Assembly (NCBI GenBank): GCA_903822205.1
Contig: CAIJOK010000016.1
Location: 58,612-122,611 of the forward strand
Reading direction: 5' to 3'
From: an uncultured beta proteobacterium
GTDB lineage: Bacteria; Pseudomonadota; Gammaproteobacteria; Burkholderiales; Burkholderiaceae_C
DNA: 64,000 nucleotides
The notes under the pieces were generated by a model. The model saw only the letters and a list, made by a program, of their open reading frames with translations. It was not told the DNA's origin and did not search any database. Position numbers and translations under genes: made by a program. Position 1 is the first letter of the stretch. Each line of letters opens with the position of its first letter. Positions 1-10,128 of the stretch are shown here, in pieces.

Positions 1-61
1 GTTTTAGCGGTATCAAGCCAGATACCGGCTCTGCTGCGGTTTCGTTCACGACATCGCTCAT
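1..61 (-). CDS. Start of an unidentified protein, cut by the window edge
   Basis: An ATG on the minus strand at 61 opens a frame of 20 codons that runs off the window without a stop; it begins MSDVVNETAAEP. A GGTGA-like ribosome site lies about 10 bases upstream, inside the last codons of the diguanylate cyclase gene, so the two genes would be almost contiguous and probably co-transcribed. Too little is visible to assign a family. Confidence 0.45.
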   Translation of the reverse strand, partial: MSDVVNETAAEPVSGLIPLK

Positions 62-62
62 T

Positions 63-869
63 TCAGTTCACCCCACTCAATGTGCTGCCAGATGAACCAA
101 CTGAACCGACAGAACCACCCTTTGGCAAACTCTCGGTCCAGGCTGCATCGTCCATGTCGAGCGAGGCAAACAAGAGACTTTTTTCTTCGGGGCTGACCGA
201 CATAACCGGTTGGGCTTCAATGCAGACGCGATTGCGGCCTTCTTTTTTGGCCTGATAAAGCTCAATGTCTGCACGATCAAGCCATAGCTCAGGGGTAGAA
301 CGCACCCACCTAGGGGCGTAGGCTCCCCCAACGCTGACCGTGACACTGAGCGTCTGCTTGGGGGCAATGGGGACGGCCAATACACTGATCGACTGGCGCA
401 GGCGCTCAGCCACTTGCAGTCCATAACAGCCTTGGCAGTTAGGCAAAATGATGACAAACTCTTCGCCGCCAAAGCGGGCCAGCGTGTCGATCGGACGGAT
501 GCAGCTGGCCAAAGTATGGGCCACTGCCTGTAGCACAAGATCACCCACAGGATGCCCGTGGGTGTCGTTGACGATTTTGAAATGGTCGATGTCCAGCATC
601 AACAGCAGCGCGGGTTCGCCAGATCGGGTGACGACCTCGATCTCGCGTGCAAGCACGTTGTTGAAGTAGCGCCGGTTGGCCAGACCCGTCAAGGGGTCTT
701 GCAAAGACAGTTCGCACAGCTTGTCGATGACGGCCTGTAGGTACAGGCGCACACCACCCTTCACATCGGGAAGTACCTGTTCGCTGTGGCCCAGCAAGGC
801 ACGAGCATCCTCCAGACGCAGATCGCGCAAATCAACCGTTTTGGATGCCGTTTTGGATGTCACAAGCAA
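63..869 (-). CDS. Diguanylate cyclase (GGDEF domain)
   Basis: Predicted to make cyclic di-GMP from two GTP. The GGDEF domain starts near residue 57 (DPLTGLANRR) and carries the active-site motif RFGGEEF near residue 136. An RxxD product-inhibition site (RPID) lies exactly five residues before GGEEF, so feedback inhibition is likely intact. There is no membrane segment or recognisable sensor domain; the first 55 residues may form a helical dimerisation region. The tail is Gly/Ser-rich (near-repeats of GSVGS) and encoded by short DNA repeats. The frame has no ATG near its beginning; TTG at 869 or GTG at 863 must serve as start. It begins 21 bases after the gapA stop on the same strand, which suggests read-through from the tkt-gapA region. 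Family is certain; input signal is unknown. Confidence 0.9.
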   Translation of the reverse strand: MLVTSKTASKTVDLRDLRLEDARALLGHSEQVLPDVKGGVRLYLQAVIDKLCELSLQDPLTGLANRRYFNNVLAREIEVVTRSGEPALLLMLDIDHFKIVNDTHGHPVGDLVLQAVAHTLASCIRPIDTLARFGGEEFVIILPNCQGCYGLQVAERLRQSISVLAVPIAPKQTLSVTVSVGGAYAPRWVRSTPELWLDRADIELYQAKKEGRNRVCIEAQPVMSVSPEEKSLLFASLDMDDAAWTESLPKGGSVGSVGSSGSTLSGVN

Positions 870-890
870 GCCGTGCAGGGGTTAAGCCAT

Positions 891-1937
<1,047 letters not shown>

Positions 1938-2090
1938 CTAATAAACACCAAGCGATCAAGCGACCGAGGACCATTGCAACAGCCCCAGACGCACCTGAAA
2001 GCGCGTGGATTATCCCCATAATCACCAAGCCGTCCCATCAGGCAGCACTGCGGGGGTGGTACACGGCCACACGCTGGCCTGCTCACAGCC

Positions 2091-4151
2091 TTAGCGTGTG
2101 GTCTGCAAAACCTGGCATACCGTGTCTGCGACGCACTCCGGCGTAAAACCAAAATGGGCAAACAGCACCGATGCCGGTGCAGACTCGCCAAAACTGTCGA
2201 TACCCACCACGGCGGCGCAGCCGTATTTCCACCAGCCATCCTTCACGCCCATTTCGACCGCGATGCGCGGCACACCGGACGGCAACACCTGCGACTTGTA
2301 CACATCATCCTGCCGGTCAAACGTGGTGGTACTGGGCATGGACACCACGCACACGGCGATGTGTTTGGATGCCAGCAGCGACTGCGCCTGAAGGGCCAGT
2401 TGCACTTCAGACCCCGTGGCGATGAGGATCGCTCTGGCAGGCCCCGAAAGCCCCACACGGTCCGGACCGGCCAGAACATAGCCGCCCTTGCCAATGTTGT
2501 CCAAAGCATCTTTGGGGCAATAGCTGAGGGCCTGGCGCGACAACAACAAGGCGGTAGGCCTGTTTCTGTTTTGCTGCAGGGCGACCGTCCAGGCCACCGT
2601 GGTCTCTGCTGCGTCACAGGGCCGCCAGACATCCAGATGGGGGATCAAACGCAAACTGGCCGCATGCTCGATGGGCTGGTGGGTGGGGCCGTCCTCACCC
2701 ACGCCAATGCTGTCGTGGGTAAAGACGTGCACCACGCGCAACTGCATCAGGGCCGCCATGCGAAGGGCATTGCGGCTGTAGTCGCAAAAAGTTAAAAAAG
2801 TGCCCCCATAGGGGACAAAACCGCCGTGCAGTGCGATGCCATTCATGATGGCGGCCATGCCAAACTCTCGCACGCCGTAATTGATGTGCCGGCCACCATT
2901 GCTGGCACCCTCAGGGCTAAAGCGCAAGGCGGGTGTGCTGGGTGTTTGGGTCAAATTAGACCCCGACAGGTCTGCCGATCCACCCAAAAGCTCAGGCAGT
3001 TCGGCGGTCAATTGCTCAAGCGCCATCTGACTGGCGCGGCGGCTGGCAACGGACTCTGCCCGTGCGTGGGCGGCGAACAAAGCCTTTGCGGCCAACGGGT
3101 CAAAGTGACTGGGCAAGTCGCCCCTGTACCTTCGCGACAGTTCTTGCGCCAGTGCGGGGTAGGCCTTTTGGTAGTCCGCCAAGCGGTTGACCCAAGACTG
3201 CTCGGCCTGACGGCCTGCGTCTTTGGCGTTCCACGCGGCGTAGAGGGCATCCGAGATGACAAAAGGCGGGTCAGTCCACCCCAGCTTTTGACGGGTCAGG
3301 GCAACCTCATCGGCCCCTAAAGGCTCGCCGTGGGATTTGGCTGTGCCTGCGCGGTTGGGGCTGCCGTATCCGATGGTGGTCTTGCAGATGATCAGCGTAG
3401 GCCGGTCGGCAGATTGTTGGGCTGTGGCAATGGCGCTGGCCACCTGCAGGGCATCGTGCCCATCGACAGGCCCCAGCACGTGCCAGCCGGATGCCACAAA
3501 ACGCTGCGCGGTGTTGTCGGCAAACCAGGGGGCAAGCTGCCCGTCGATCGAAATGTCGTTGGCATCGTACAAGGCGATCAGCTTGTTCAGCTTCCAGACA
3601 CCGGCCAGCGAGATGGCCTCTTGGCTGATGCCCTCCATCAGGCAGCCATCACCCACAAAGGTATAGGTACGATGATCGACCACCTCACAGCCTTCTCGGT
3701 TGAACTCTGCGGCCAATAGCTTTTCAGCCAGGGCCATCCCCACGGCGTTGGCCAGGCCCTGACCCAGGGGGCCGGTCGTGGTCTCAATGCCAAGGGCCTC
3801 AATATGCCGCTCAGGGTGGCCCGGGGTTTGGCTGCCCAACTGACGAAAGTTTTTGATCTCGTCCATCGGCAGGTCGTAGCCCGTCACGTGCAGCACGGCA
3901 TACAGCAGCATCGAGGCATGACCATTGCTGAGCACAAAACGGTCGCGGTCAGGCCACATGGGGTTGTCCGGATTGTGTTTGAAGTGCTGACCCCAAAGCG
4001 CCACAGCCATGTCAGCCATGCCCATCGGCGCACCCGGGTGGCCCGAGGCTGCGGCTTGTACTGCGTCCATGGACAAAACGCGTAGGGCATTGGCCATGTC
4101 GGTCAGACTGACGGTGACGCTGTTGGGTTGGGCTGTGGGTTGGATTGCCAT
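2091..4151 (-). CDS. tkt: Transketolase
   Basis: Thiamine-diphosphate enzyme that moves two-carbon units between ketoses and aldoses in the non-oxidative pentose phosphate pathway (or Calvin cycle). At 686 residues it is full length. Visible motifs are SGHPGAPMGMA near the N-terminus, the TPP/Mg-binding stretch VGDGCLMEGISQEA, and the pyrimidine-domain region with FTHDSIGVGEDGPTHQP, typical of the family. It is the first gene of a minus-strand run tkt, gapA, diguanylate cyclase. A triple 9-bp repeat lies just upstream of the start. rpiA, another pentose phosphate gene, lies 27 kb away and is not linked. No ribulose-bisphosphate carboxylase genes are present to support a Calvin-cycle role. Confidence 0.97.
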   Translation of the reverse strand: MAIQPTAQPNSVTVSLTDMANALRVLSMDAVQAAASGHPGAPMGMADMAVALWGQHFKHNPDNPMWPDRDRFVLSNGHASMLLYAVLHVTGYDLPMDEIKNFRQLGSQTPGHPERHIEALGIETTTGPLGQGLANAVGMALAEKLLAAEFNREGCEVVDHRTYTFVGDGCLMEGISQEAISLAGVWKLNKLIALYDANDISIDGQLAPWFADNTAQRFVASGWHVLGPVDGHDALQVASAIATAQQSADRPTLIICKTTIGYGSPNRAGTAKSHGEPLGADEVALTRQKLGWTDPPFVISDALYAAWNAKDAGRQAEQSWVNRLADYQKAYPALAQELSRRYRGDLPSHFDPLAAKALFAAHARAESVASRRASQMALEQLTAELPELLGGSADLSGSNLTQTPSTPALRFSPEGASNGGRHINYGVREFGMAAIMNGIALHGGFVPYGGTFLTFCDYSRNALRMAALMQLRVVHVFTHDSIGVGEDGPTHQPIEHAASLRLIPHLDVWRPCDAAETTVAWTVALQQNRNRPTALLLSRQALSYCPKDALDNIGKGGYVLAGPDRVGLSGPARAILIATGSEVQLALQAQSLLASKHIAVCVVSMPSTTTFDRQDDVYKSQVLPSGVPRIAVEMGVKDGWWKYGCAAVVGIDSFGESAPASVLFAHFGFTPECVADTVCQVLQTTR

Positions 4152-4170
4152 GTTGAACGATCTGCCAAAA

Positions 4171-4200
4171 GTGCGAAAAGTGCGAAAAGTGCGAAAAGTG
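4171..4200. repeat. Tandem 9-bp repeat upstream of tkt
   Basis: Three perfect tandem copies of gtgcgaaaa followed by a partial fourth, 20-49 bases upstream of the tkt start. The position fits the 5' untranslated region or promoter of tkt, so copy-number change could alter expression; no function is shown. Confidence 0.8.
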
Positions 4201-4239
4201 ATGAAGGGTAGTCAGTTTATCTGGTCGATAGCCACGTGG

Positions 4240-6696
4240 TCAGGGCTTTGGGGCAGATGTCACCGATGCCGCAGGTTGAATTTGCAGTGTGCTGCGGGTG
4301 TTGGCCGTGACATCGTCAAGGCTCAAGTGTTGGGGCATGTAGCCGCCTACCGCATAGGCCGCCGCCTGATCCTGGTAATGGACATCAAACAACACCCCGC
4401 TTTGGCCCACGGGGTTGATGCCGGTGGCCTGGTCAGGATTGGCAAAGTCGATCACACGCCGTGTGGACGGGCCATAGGTAACGGCCCAGGGCGCAGGGCC
4501 GATGGGCATGCCTTGGTTGTTGGGTACTTCACGCGTACCAGGCATCTCAAAAGGCCCGACGTTCAGCAACCAGTCCCAGGGTTTTTGGGCAGCCAGCGGG
4601 TGAACGTGGGTTAAGGTATGGGCATGGCCCCAGCCCCAGTCGCTGGGGCTGTTGCCCAAGGTTTGGCGCAGATGGCTCATGGTGGCACGCCAGGCGATGC
4701 GAACGATGTCCTGCCTTGATTCTTCGCGTTTGGTTTTGACGTTGTTCCACCACGGCGAATCTTCGTTGGCCGCCAGTCGCGGCAGTGCCAAGTCAAGCGC
4801 CCGTGTGCTTAACAAGTTGTTGAACTGTTCGTCACCCAATTCATCGGCCATTGCGGCGTGGGCCAGCTCATACAAAAACTGGGTAAATACCGTGGGCGGA
4901 ATGTTGAATGTGGTGTATTGCCCGTCCCATAGCACCAGGCTGTCAAACAGCGAGCGCTCAAGGGGGTCTCTCACCACCTCGCTCAGGTCCGGGACGAGCG
5001 GCTGTAGCACCCGCCAAAAATAGGCGGTCTGGGTGCTGAGTTGTAGCGCCTGGGTGTTTTGGGTGTGCCACAAAATCTCGTCGTTGCCCAGACGATCTTC
5101 CAAAGCCTGACCGCGGTCAAACGGGTTGTAGTAGCCCGGGATAGGCAGTCCGCTGGTGGATGTGGGCTGAAAGTTGGCCGACACAATGTAGCCCCGCTCA
5201 GGGTCTTCGGTCTGGGGGTTGTCCTCAAATCGGTAAAACCCCTGTTTGTCAGACTCTGGTGTGCTGCCGTCCAGAATAAACGCGGGGTTAACCCCCAGGG
5301 GGCGGATGGGCAATTTGGCCGCAGCCCACCAGCCGATGTGGCCAGACTGGCTGGCCCACACCACATTCAGCCCTGGCGCGTGAATGTTCCTGGCCGCAGC
5401 GCGTGCTTTTGGCAGGGTATCGGCCCGATTCAGTTGGTAAAAGGCTTCAAGCAGGGGGTTGTCGGTCTCCAAAAAAGCCCACCACATGGCGATTGGCGCG
5501 GACTCAGCCGGCTCTGAACGGATGGCATCGGTGATGATGGGGCCGTGCGGCGAGCGGCGCAGGGTGAGCGTGACAGGCTTGGCACCTTTGACTTGAATGG
5601 TCTCGGTGCGCACTTGCATGTCCGTCCACTGTCCTTGGTACCACACCTGATCGGGGTTGTCGGGGTTTTGCTTTTCGGCGATCAAATCCATGTCGTCGTT
5701 TTGAAACAAGGTCAAAGTCCAGCCAAATTGCGCGTTGTGCCCCAGCAGCGCCTGTGCATTGAGCGTCTGAAAATAGCCATACAGATCAAACCCCGGCGTA
5801 CTCAAATGGGCCTCGTACCACACCTGCGGTACGGCAAACCCAATGTGGGGGTCACCGGCCAAGAGCGGCAGTCCTCTGGACGTTCGCTGCCCCGACACGG
5901 CCCAGGCATTGCTGCCCTCAAACAGCGGCACACCGGCCACCGACTGGGCCTCTGCACTGATCTGCGCAATCTGGGCCAGTGCTGGCCACGCCCTGTGACC
6001 GGGTGGGTGGCCCGATTGCAGGGCCGTTGTTTCAACGGGGTCGATCACCCCGGAGGGCTCCCAATCCAGGTCAAAGATCGCCAGGTAGTCCGGCCCCAGC
6101 TCGTCGCGCACAAAGGTCATCAGGGGGTCGGTTTTGAGCGCTGCGGCAAAGCTGTAAGCCAGATAGCCCGACACGGCCAAGGTGTCTTGCAGGGTAAACG
6201 GGCGTTTTTGGATGCCCATCAGGTCAAACTCAAGCGGCGCGGGGTGGGTGGACTGAAACTGGTTGACACCATCCAGATAGGCCAACTGAGCTACCAAGGC
6301 GGGGCTGCGGGGGGCTGCTTGCAATCGGGCGGCCGTTTGAATGGCGTGGTCTCTGATCCCCAGGGTGCGAAACAAACGGTCGATCCGCAGCATTTTGGTG
6401 CCAAACACCTCGGCCAGTTCGCCCATGGCCAGCCGACGCACCATTTCCATCTGAAACAAACGGTCCTGGGCGTGAACATAGCCCAAAGCGCGGTAAAGGT
6501 CGGCCTCGTTGCCAGCACTGATGTGCGGCACACCGCGCTCGTCGTAACGCACCGTGACGGGAGCCTTGAGCTGCGTCAGGGTGATCTCGCCCGATCGCTT
6601 TGGCAGCTTGGACCAAAAATACCACACCCCAGCCCCCAAGCTGAGAACCAGGGCGGCAAGCAATATACCCAGAACAATTTTAAGAACAAGTTTCAT
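4240..6696 (-). CDS. Penicillin acylase family protein (Ntn hydrolase)
   Basis: Member of the penicillin amidase / acyl-homoserine-lactone acylase family, which cleaves amide bonds after autocatalytic processing in the periplasm. A hydrophobic segment at the N-terminus (LVLKIVLGILLAALVLSLGA) anchors or exports the protein. The alpha-chain region contains GYVHAQDRLFQMEMVRR, a family hallmark. The predicted nucleophile is the Ser of LFEGSNAWAVSG, which would become the first residue of the beta chain. The Asn of VSANFQP is another candidate catalytic residue. I chose ATG 6696, directly before the membrane segment; an ATG at 6771 would add 25 hydrophilic residues and neither start has a clear ribosome site. 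The substrate cannot be read from sequence: AHL acylase, penicillin or aculeacin acylase activity are all possible. Confidence 0.9.
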   Translation of the reverse strand: MKLVLKIVLGILLAALVLSLGAGVWYFWSKLPKRSGEITLTQLKAPVTVRYDERGVPHISAGNEADLYRALGYVHAQDRLFQMEMVRRLAMGELAEVFGTKMLRIDRLFRTLGIRDHAIQTAARLQAAPRSPALVAQLAYLDGVNQFQSTHPAPLEFDLMGIQKRPFTLQDTLAVSGYLAYSFAAALKTDPLMTFVRDELGPDYLAIFDLDWEPSGVIDPVETTALQSGHPPGHRAWPALAQIAQISAEAQSVAGVPLFEGSNAWAVSGQRTSRGLPLLAGDPHIGFAVPQVWYEAHLSTPGFDLYGYFQTLNAQALLGHNAQFGWTLTLFQNDDMDLIAEKQNPDNPDQVWYQGQWTDMQVRTETIQVKGAKPVTLTLRRSPHGPIITDAIRSEPAESAPIAMWWAFLETDNPLLEAFYQLNRADTLPKARAAARNIHAPGLNVVWASQSGHIGWWAAAKLPIRPLGVNPAFILDGSTPESDKQGFYRFEDNPQTEDPERGYIVSANFQPTSTSGLPIPGYYNPFDRGQALEDRLGNDEILWHTQNTQALQLSTQTAYFWRVLQPLVPDLSEVVRDPLERSLFDSLVLWDGQYTTFNIPPTVFTQFLYELAHAAMADELGDEQFNNLLSTRALDLALPRLAANEDSPWWNNVKTKREESRQDIVRIAWRATMSHLRQTLGNSPSDWGWGHAHTLTHVHPLAAQKPWDWLLNVGPFEMPGTREVPNNQGMPIGPAPWAVTYGPSTRRVIDFANPDQATGINPVGQSGVLFDVHYQDQAAAYAVGGYMPQHLSLDDVTANTRSTLQIQPAASVTSAPKP

Positions 6697-6885
6697 TGGC
6701 ACCGTTTGGCTCACAGTATCACCATTCCCGACATCGCAATCATGACGATCTTGTTTTGCATTCGCAGTCATAACTGCATTGGGTCAAAAATTAAAACAGT
6801 GACACAGCAATACATCCATGTACTGCCATGCACATTCATTCGCAGTATGGACAACTGCATGAAATGGCTTGCACGGAATTATTTG

Positions 6886-9069
6886 TCACAAAGACATGTT
6901 TACTGAGATACCGGAAGAATTCACACCATAAAATATTATTCTGCCTAATGCCAGACCATTTGAAAACTGGGCAGCACCCGCAGGATCGCTGTACTGCATT
7001 TGATCACCTGGAAGCAAATACTTTACCTTGGCCACTCCGGAAGACAGAGCTTTTTGCGCCGTGTCGTAAGATGGACAGGATTTGGCCAGATTGAAATTTT
7101 TGAGTAACAAACGAAGCTGTGTTACAGGAACACTCCAAACATTCACATCATGGCTTAATTCAGTGGCACAACCGTTTACTGTGGGGCCAATCAGAATGAC
7201 CCTGAAAATTTTGGAGGTTCTGATGAGTTCAAGATTGGTACCAAGCTCAATACCAATTTCCGAGTACTCGGAAATATCCACAGTGTTATTACCGGGTGCG
7301 CCAACAGTACCATTCATCGAACCTGGCTTTGCAGAAGGACTGAGACCATAACCCCATGACAAAGTAGGTGAAATGAAATTGTTGTCAGATGTGAACACAG
7401 CGCCAGAGCCTTCGCCGGGCACATCTGGCCACCACACATCGGTTACGCCGCGACTCAATACACCGTCCATGCTGACGCTGAAGCTGCCACCCTCTATCGA
7501 CTGCACGTTGACGGAATTATTGGCTATATCATTTTTGGTGAATGTCTTGGAGGGTGATGTACCTTTGTAGCCACTTGCAAACGGTAACATTTTATAAACA
7601 ACTGATAGTCTATCTTTGTTAACGTTTCCGTATTCATCCTTATAGCTGCCTTCTTTTAGAGTAATTGTAACCTGGTTACTGGTTGGATACGGGACTACTG
7701 TAAATGCAACAGAAGCGCTACCCATGGCATCAAATCTAATTTCTGGCTTCGCCATGGATGCACCCACAATGTCCAAACCATTGAGAAACAAACTTGCATC
7801 TGATTGAATCAACTTATTGAACCACAAAGAGTAAGTTATATTACCAAACAGAACATTACTCAACCAAACATTGGAGACAGAAGGTGGTGTCACCCTATCT
7901 GTTGTGTCAACACTGTATTCTGAGGGTACCATATTCAAGGAGCCGGCCACATTCCTGTAAGCGCCTGCATCCATACGAATAACAACAGGGCTATCCATCA
8001 AGGGTGTCCACGTCGATAGTTTCCAAACATTGTCACTTGTTTTTGTCAGATCGGATGATGCAACTGCATTGGATGCTATAGAAGCACCTACAAAAAAATC
8101 AACGTGTATTTTGTCATAATTAATATCAACGATATGATCATCAAAGGTCAAAGCAATTTCCATCTGCCTGGTTGACGTAACATAACCAGTACGAGCGACA
8201 CTGATTAACTTGGGGCCAGTCGCATGGATGGATACTGTACCACTCATTGTTGCCAAATTTGTATATCCAGCCAAATTTGCAAATGTGCCAGAATCCATCG
8301 TGGCTGTCACCATCATGACATGACTGTCGGTCACACCACTGACGGCAAGCGTGTAATGGGTGGCATCCAATTTTGTCCACGCATCTTTATTGCCACAACC
8401 AACATTCACAATACCCTCAGAGGGTATCGTGCTTGTCTTGCCGCATGTTATGTTCACGTCATCCTTGGTAAATGACGCGCCAACATCTTCGCTGAAAACA
8501 AACGTGAAAAGAACAGATTTTCCGTCCCCGGTCAACACCCCGCCGACCGATTTCAAATAAGGTAGCTGCAATATTCCACTGATGCTGGTGCTTGTGGTCG
8601 TCATGGTGCTGGTACTGGTACTGGTACTGGTACTGGTACTGGTACTGGTACTGGTGCTGGTGCTGGTACTAATACTAATACTTGTACTTGTACTATGGAT
8701 ACAGGTGGCCAGAACAAGATTGGGATTGCCTGCCAGATCAAAGAACTGGTTGGCGTTCACGGTGGCGCTGAGGGGGCCTGTTGTGGGTGTCACGGTCAGC
8801 GTGTAAATGGTGGGACTGATTTGAGTGACCGTTGGCGATTGGTTGCCGCCCGTCACCCGGACGTTTTCTGATTTGAACCCTGCGACGGGTTCACTGAATA
8901 CAAACGTGAATGTGACCATGCCCGCCGGGGGGGTATCGGACGACGAGATGGATACTGTTGGATTGGTGTTATCGGTCGATGTGCCGCCGCCGCAAGCCGT
9001 GATGGCCAGGCATATAGCCAAAGTGCAGACTGTGAGGATGTGAGTGAAGGTTGTTGTAAAGCGGTTCAT
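6886..9069 (-). CDS. Large lipoprotein with Ig-like repeats and a Ser-Thr linker
   Basis: A 727-residue exported protein with signal peptide and lipobox ITAC followed by GGG, so lipid attachment near residue 26 is expected. Two homologous Ig-like modules are visible: one around residues 38-120 (FTFVFSEPVAGF, FFDLAGNPN) and one around 190-290 (FTFVFSEDVGAS, FANLAGYTN). They resemble the bacterial Ig-like domains of surface adhesins. Between them lies a Ser-Thr dipeptide linker of about 35 residues encoded by a hexanucleotide tandem repeat. The C-terminal 250 residues contain GEGSGAVFTSDNN and late cysteines but match no domain I recognise. The gene stands alone and is more AT-rich in its centre than its neighbours, suggesting fast evolution or acquisition. 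Surface adhesion is an inference. Confidence 0.8.
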   Translation of the reverse strand: MNRFTTTFTHILTVCTLAICLAITACGGGTSTDNTNPTVSISSSDTPPAGMVTFTFVFSEPVAGFKSENVRVTGGNQSPTVTQISPTIYTLTVTPTTGPLSATVNANQFFDLAGNPNLVLATCIHSTSTSISISTSTSTSTSTSTSTSTSTSTSTMTTTSTSISGILQLPYLKSVGGVLTGDGKSVLFTFVFSEDVGASFTKDDVNITCGKTSTIPSEGIVNVGCGNKDAWTKLDATHYTLAVSGVTDSHVMMVTATMDSGTFANLAGYTNLATMSGTVSIHATGPKLISVARTGYVTSTRQMEIALTFDDHIVDINYDKIHVDFFVGASIASNAVASSDLTKTSDNVWKLSTWTPLMDSPVVIRMDAGAYRNVAGSLNMVPSEYSVDTTDRVTPPSVSNVWLSNVLFGNITYSLWFNKLIQSDASLFLNGLDIVGASMAKPEIRFDAMGSASVAFTVVPYPTSNQVTITLKEGSYKDEYGNVNKDRLSVVYKMLPFASGYKGTSPSKTFTKNDIANNSVNVQSIEGGSFSVSMDGVLSRGVTDVWWPDVPGEGSGAVFTSDNNFISPTLSWGYGLSPSAKPGSMNGTVGAPGNNTVDISEYSEIGIELGTNLELIRTSKIFRVILIGPTVNGCATELSHDVNVWSVPVTQLRLLLKNFNLAKSCPSYDTAQKALSSGVAKVKYLLPGDQMQYSDPAGAAQFSNGLALGRIIFYGVNSSGISVNMSL
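8605..8694. repeat. In-frame hexanucleotide tandem repeat coding for Ser-Thr
   Basis: Fifteen 6-bp units on the plus strand: seven consecutive perfect copies of ggtact (8611-8652) flanked by variants ggtgct, aatact and tgtact. On the coding (minus) strand they encode alternating Ser and Thr (or Ser-Ile). Because the unit is two codons, gain or loss of copies would change linker length without a frameshift. Confidence 0.95.
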
Positions 9070-9220
9070 ATGTACTCCAAAGTGACGGCGCGTAAGCCGT
9101 GAGAAACGTCATTTGCCAGCGTAATTATCACGTATCCAGAACGACACCCTTGTGTCAGTCATGAAGCAACTCAATTGATAAAAAACACGGTTCAAGCATG
9201 GGTGAACACTCACCTATCGT

Positions 9221-9258
9221 AATCGTTTAGACCCAGTCACCATCATTCCCGCGAAGGC
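9221..9258. repeat. Left copy of an inverted repeat, half of a REP-like element
   Basis: The stretch 9221-9253 matches the reverse complement of 10108-10140 at about 30 of 34 positions with one single-base indel (shared core CGTTTAGACCC, then GTCACC and TCATTCCCGC). It ends in CATTCCCGCGAAGGC, the left half of a palindromic repeat common in proteobacteria; the right half is absent here. With the right copy it brackets the two genes at 9339-10039. Confidence 0.75.
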
Positions 9259-9338
9259 TCCAACCAGTATGTCAAGAGATTGTTTTTGTGGTTGTCGCAG
9301 TGATAGGCGATTGGCGACTTCAGTTTGAAGGGGGTTAT

Positions 9339-9524
9339 TCATGTTAATTTCTCCTGGCGCAACTGTTGTGCTGATATTCGCACCAGCTTTTGATCCTGCA
9401 CGATAACGATGCAGGTGTCGGTTTGTATGGCGATCTTGCGTGCCATAGCCGCCGCACGTTGAATGGCCTGCACCGATGCCCGCAGATCAGGGTCTTTGGC
9501 TTTTGATAAATCTTGGTACATCAT
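9339..9524 (-). CDS. Small protein paired with the zeta-like kinase
   Basis: A 61-residue protein beginning MMYQDLSKAKDPDLRAS and containing IQTDTCIVIVQDQKLVRIS. Its start overlaps the stop of the kinase gene by four bases (ATGA), so the two are translationally coupled. Short proteins of this type occur beside predicted kinases of this group (COG4185), which is why I treat it as a real gene and possible antitoxin partner. It has no DNA-binding fold that I can recognise. The order is kinase first, small protein second, the reverse of many toxin-antitoxin pairs. Confidence 0.7.
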   Translation of the reverse strand: MMYQDLSKAKDPDLRASVQAIQRAAAMARKIAIQTDTCIVIVQDQKLVRISAQQLRQEKLT

Positions 9525-10039
9525 TTATTTTCTCCCCATGCAAGCATCAAGGGAATCGCCCCTGCATTGTCAAACAGTGCCCAGGCATCTACCAAATTTT
9601 GGTAATACTGCTCAAAATTATGCCGACCGGCAGTAAAGCGTCGCCGAATCACTTCATCAGGAATATCGTTCCCACCATGCCTCACACGTTCAGCCACGCG
9701 CTCAATGGCGGCTTCAACCGATGGCAAAGTCAAAAAAAACAGGCTGATGTGGTAGCCACTGCGCTTCCATTCTCGGACATAACGCAGATACATCAAGCCG
9801 GACAAAGTGGTTTCGATAGCAAAACTTTCACCACGCTTGGTGCATTCAGCAATTTCTTTCAACATCAAGCGTCCTGCTTTGATGGCAGCAGTTTCTGGCG
9901 CAAAAGGTGCAAGACCTGCTGCAATGAGATCAGCGTTGATAAAACGCGGGCACTGCGCCTCAGACGGCAAAAACGAGCGGGCAAAAGTTGTCTTTCCGGC
10001 ACCGTTGGGTCCCGCAATGATGATAATTTTTTTATTCAC
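9521..10039 (-). CDS. Zeta-toxin-like P-loop kinase/ATPase
   Basis: A 172-residue protein with a Walker A motif at the N-terminus (IIIIAGPNGAGKTTFA), then FINADLIAAG and an acidic/aromatic stretch ESFAIETTLSG, the layout of the zeta-toxin and COG4185 'predicted ABC-type ATPase' group. Zeta toxins phosphorylate UDP-N-acetylglucosamine; whether this protein does so is unknown. The start is GTG at 10039, preceded at about nine bases by GGGG. It forms a two-gene operon with the small downstream protein, and both lie between inverted copies of a REP-like sequence, which suggests a transferable module. An alternative is a housekeeping small-molecule kinase. Confidence 0.82.
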   Translation of the reverse strand: MNKKIIIIAGPNGAGKTTFARSFLPSEAQCPRFINADLIAAGLAPFAPETAAIKAGRLMLKEIAECTKRGESFAIETTLSGLMYLRYVREWKRSGYHISLFFLTLPSVEAAIERVAERVRHGGNDIPDEVIRRRFTAGRHNFEQYYQNLVDAWALFDNAGAIPLMLAWGENK

Positions 10040-10082
10040 ATCACATCCCCAAAAAGTTGAAGACTCATGGTCACCATTGACA

Positions 10083-10128
10083 CCCCGTCACCGTCATTCC
10101 CTCGAAGGCGGGAATGACGGTGACGGGG
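10083..10128. repeat. REP-like palindrome with a 19-bp perfect stem
   Basis: Arms 10083-10101 and 10110-10128 are exact reverse complements, separated by the 8-base loop tcgaaggc. The core CGTCATTCC(C/-)...AAGGCGGGAATGACG is a well-known class of dispersed palindrome in proteobacterial genomes. It lies 44 bases upstream of the zeta-like kinase start, in its probable leader or promoter region. Confidence 0.9.

Noticed and set aside
5545-6906. A 453-codon open frame on the plus strand
   Set aside because: It lies entirely opposite the penicillin acylase gene and its leader, its protein shows no family pattern, and the acylase motifs on the other strand are unambiguous.
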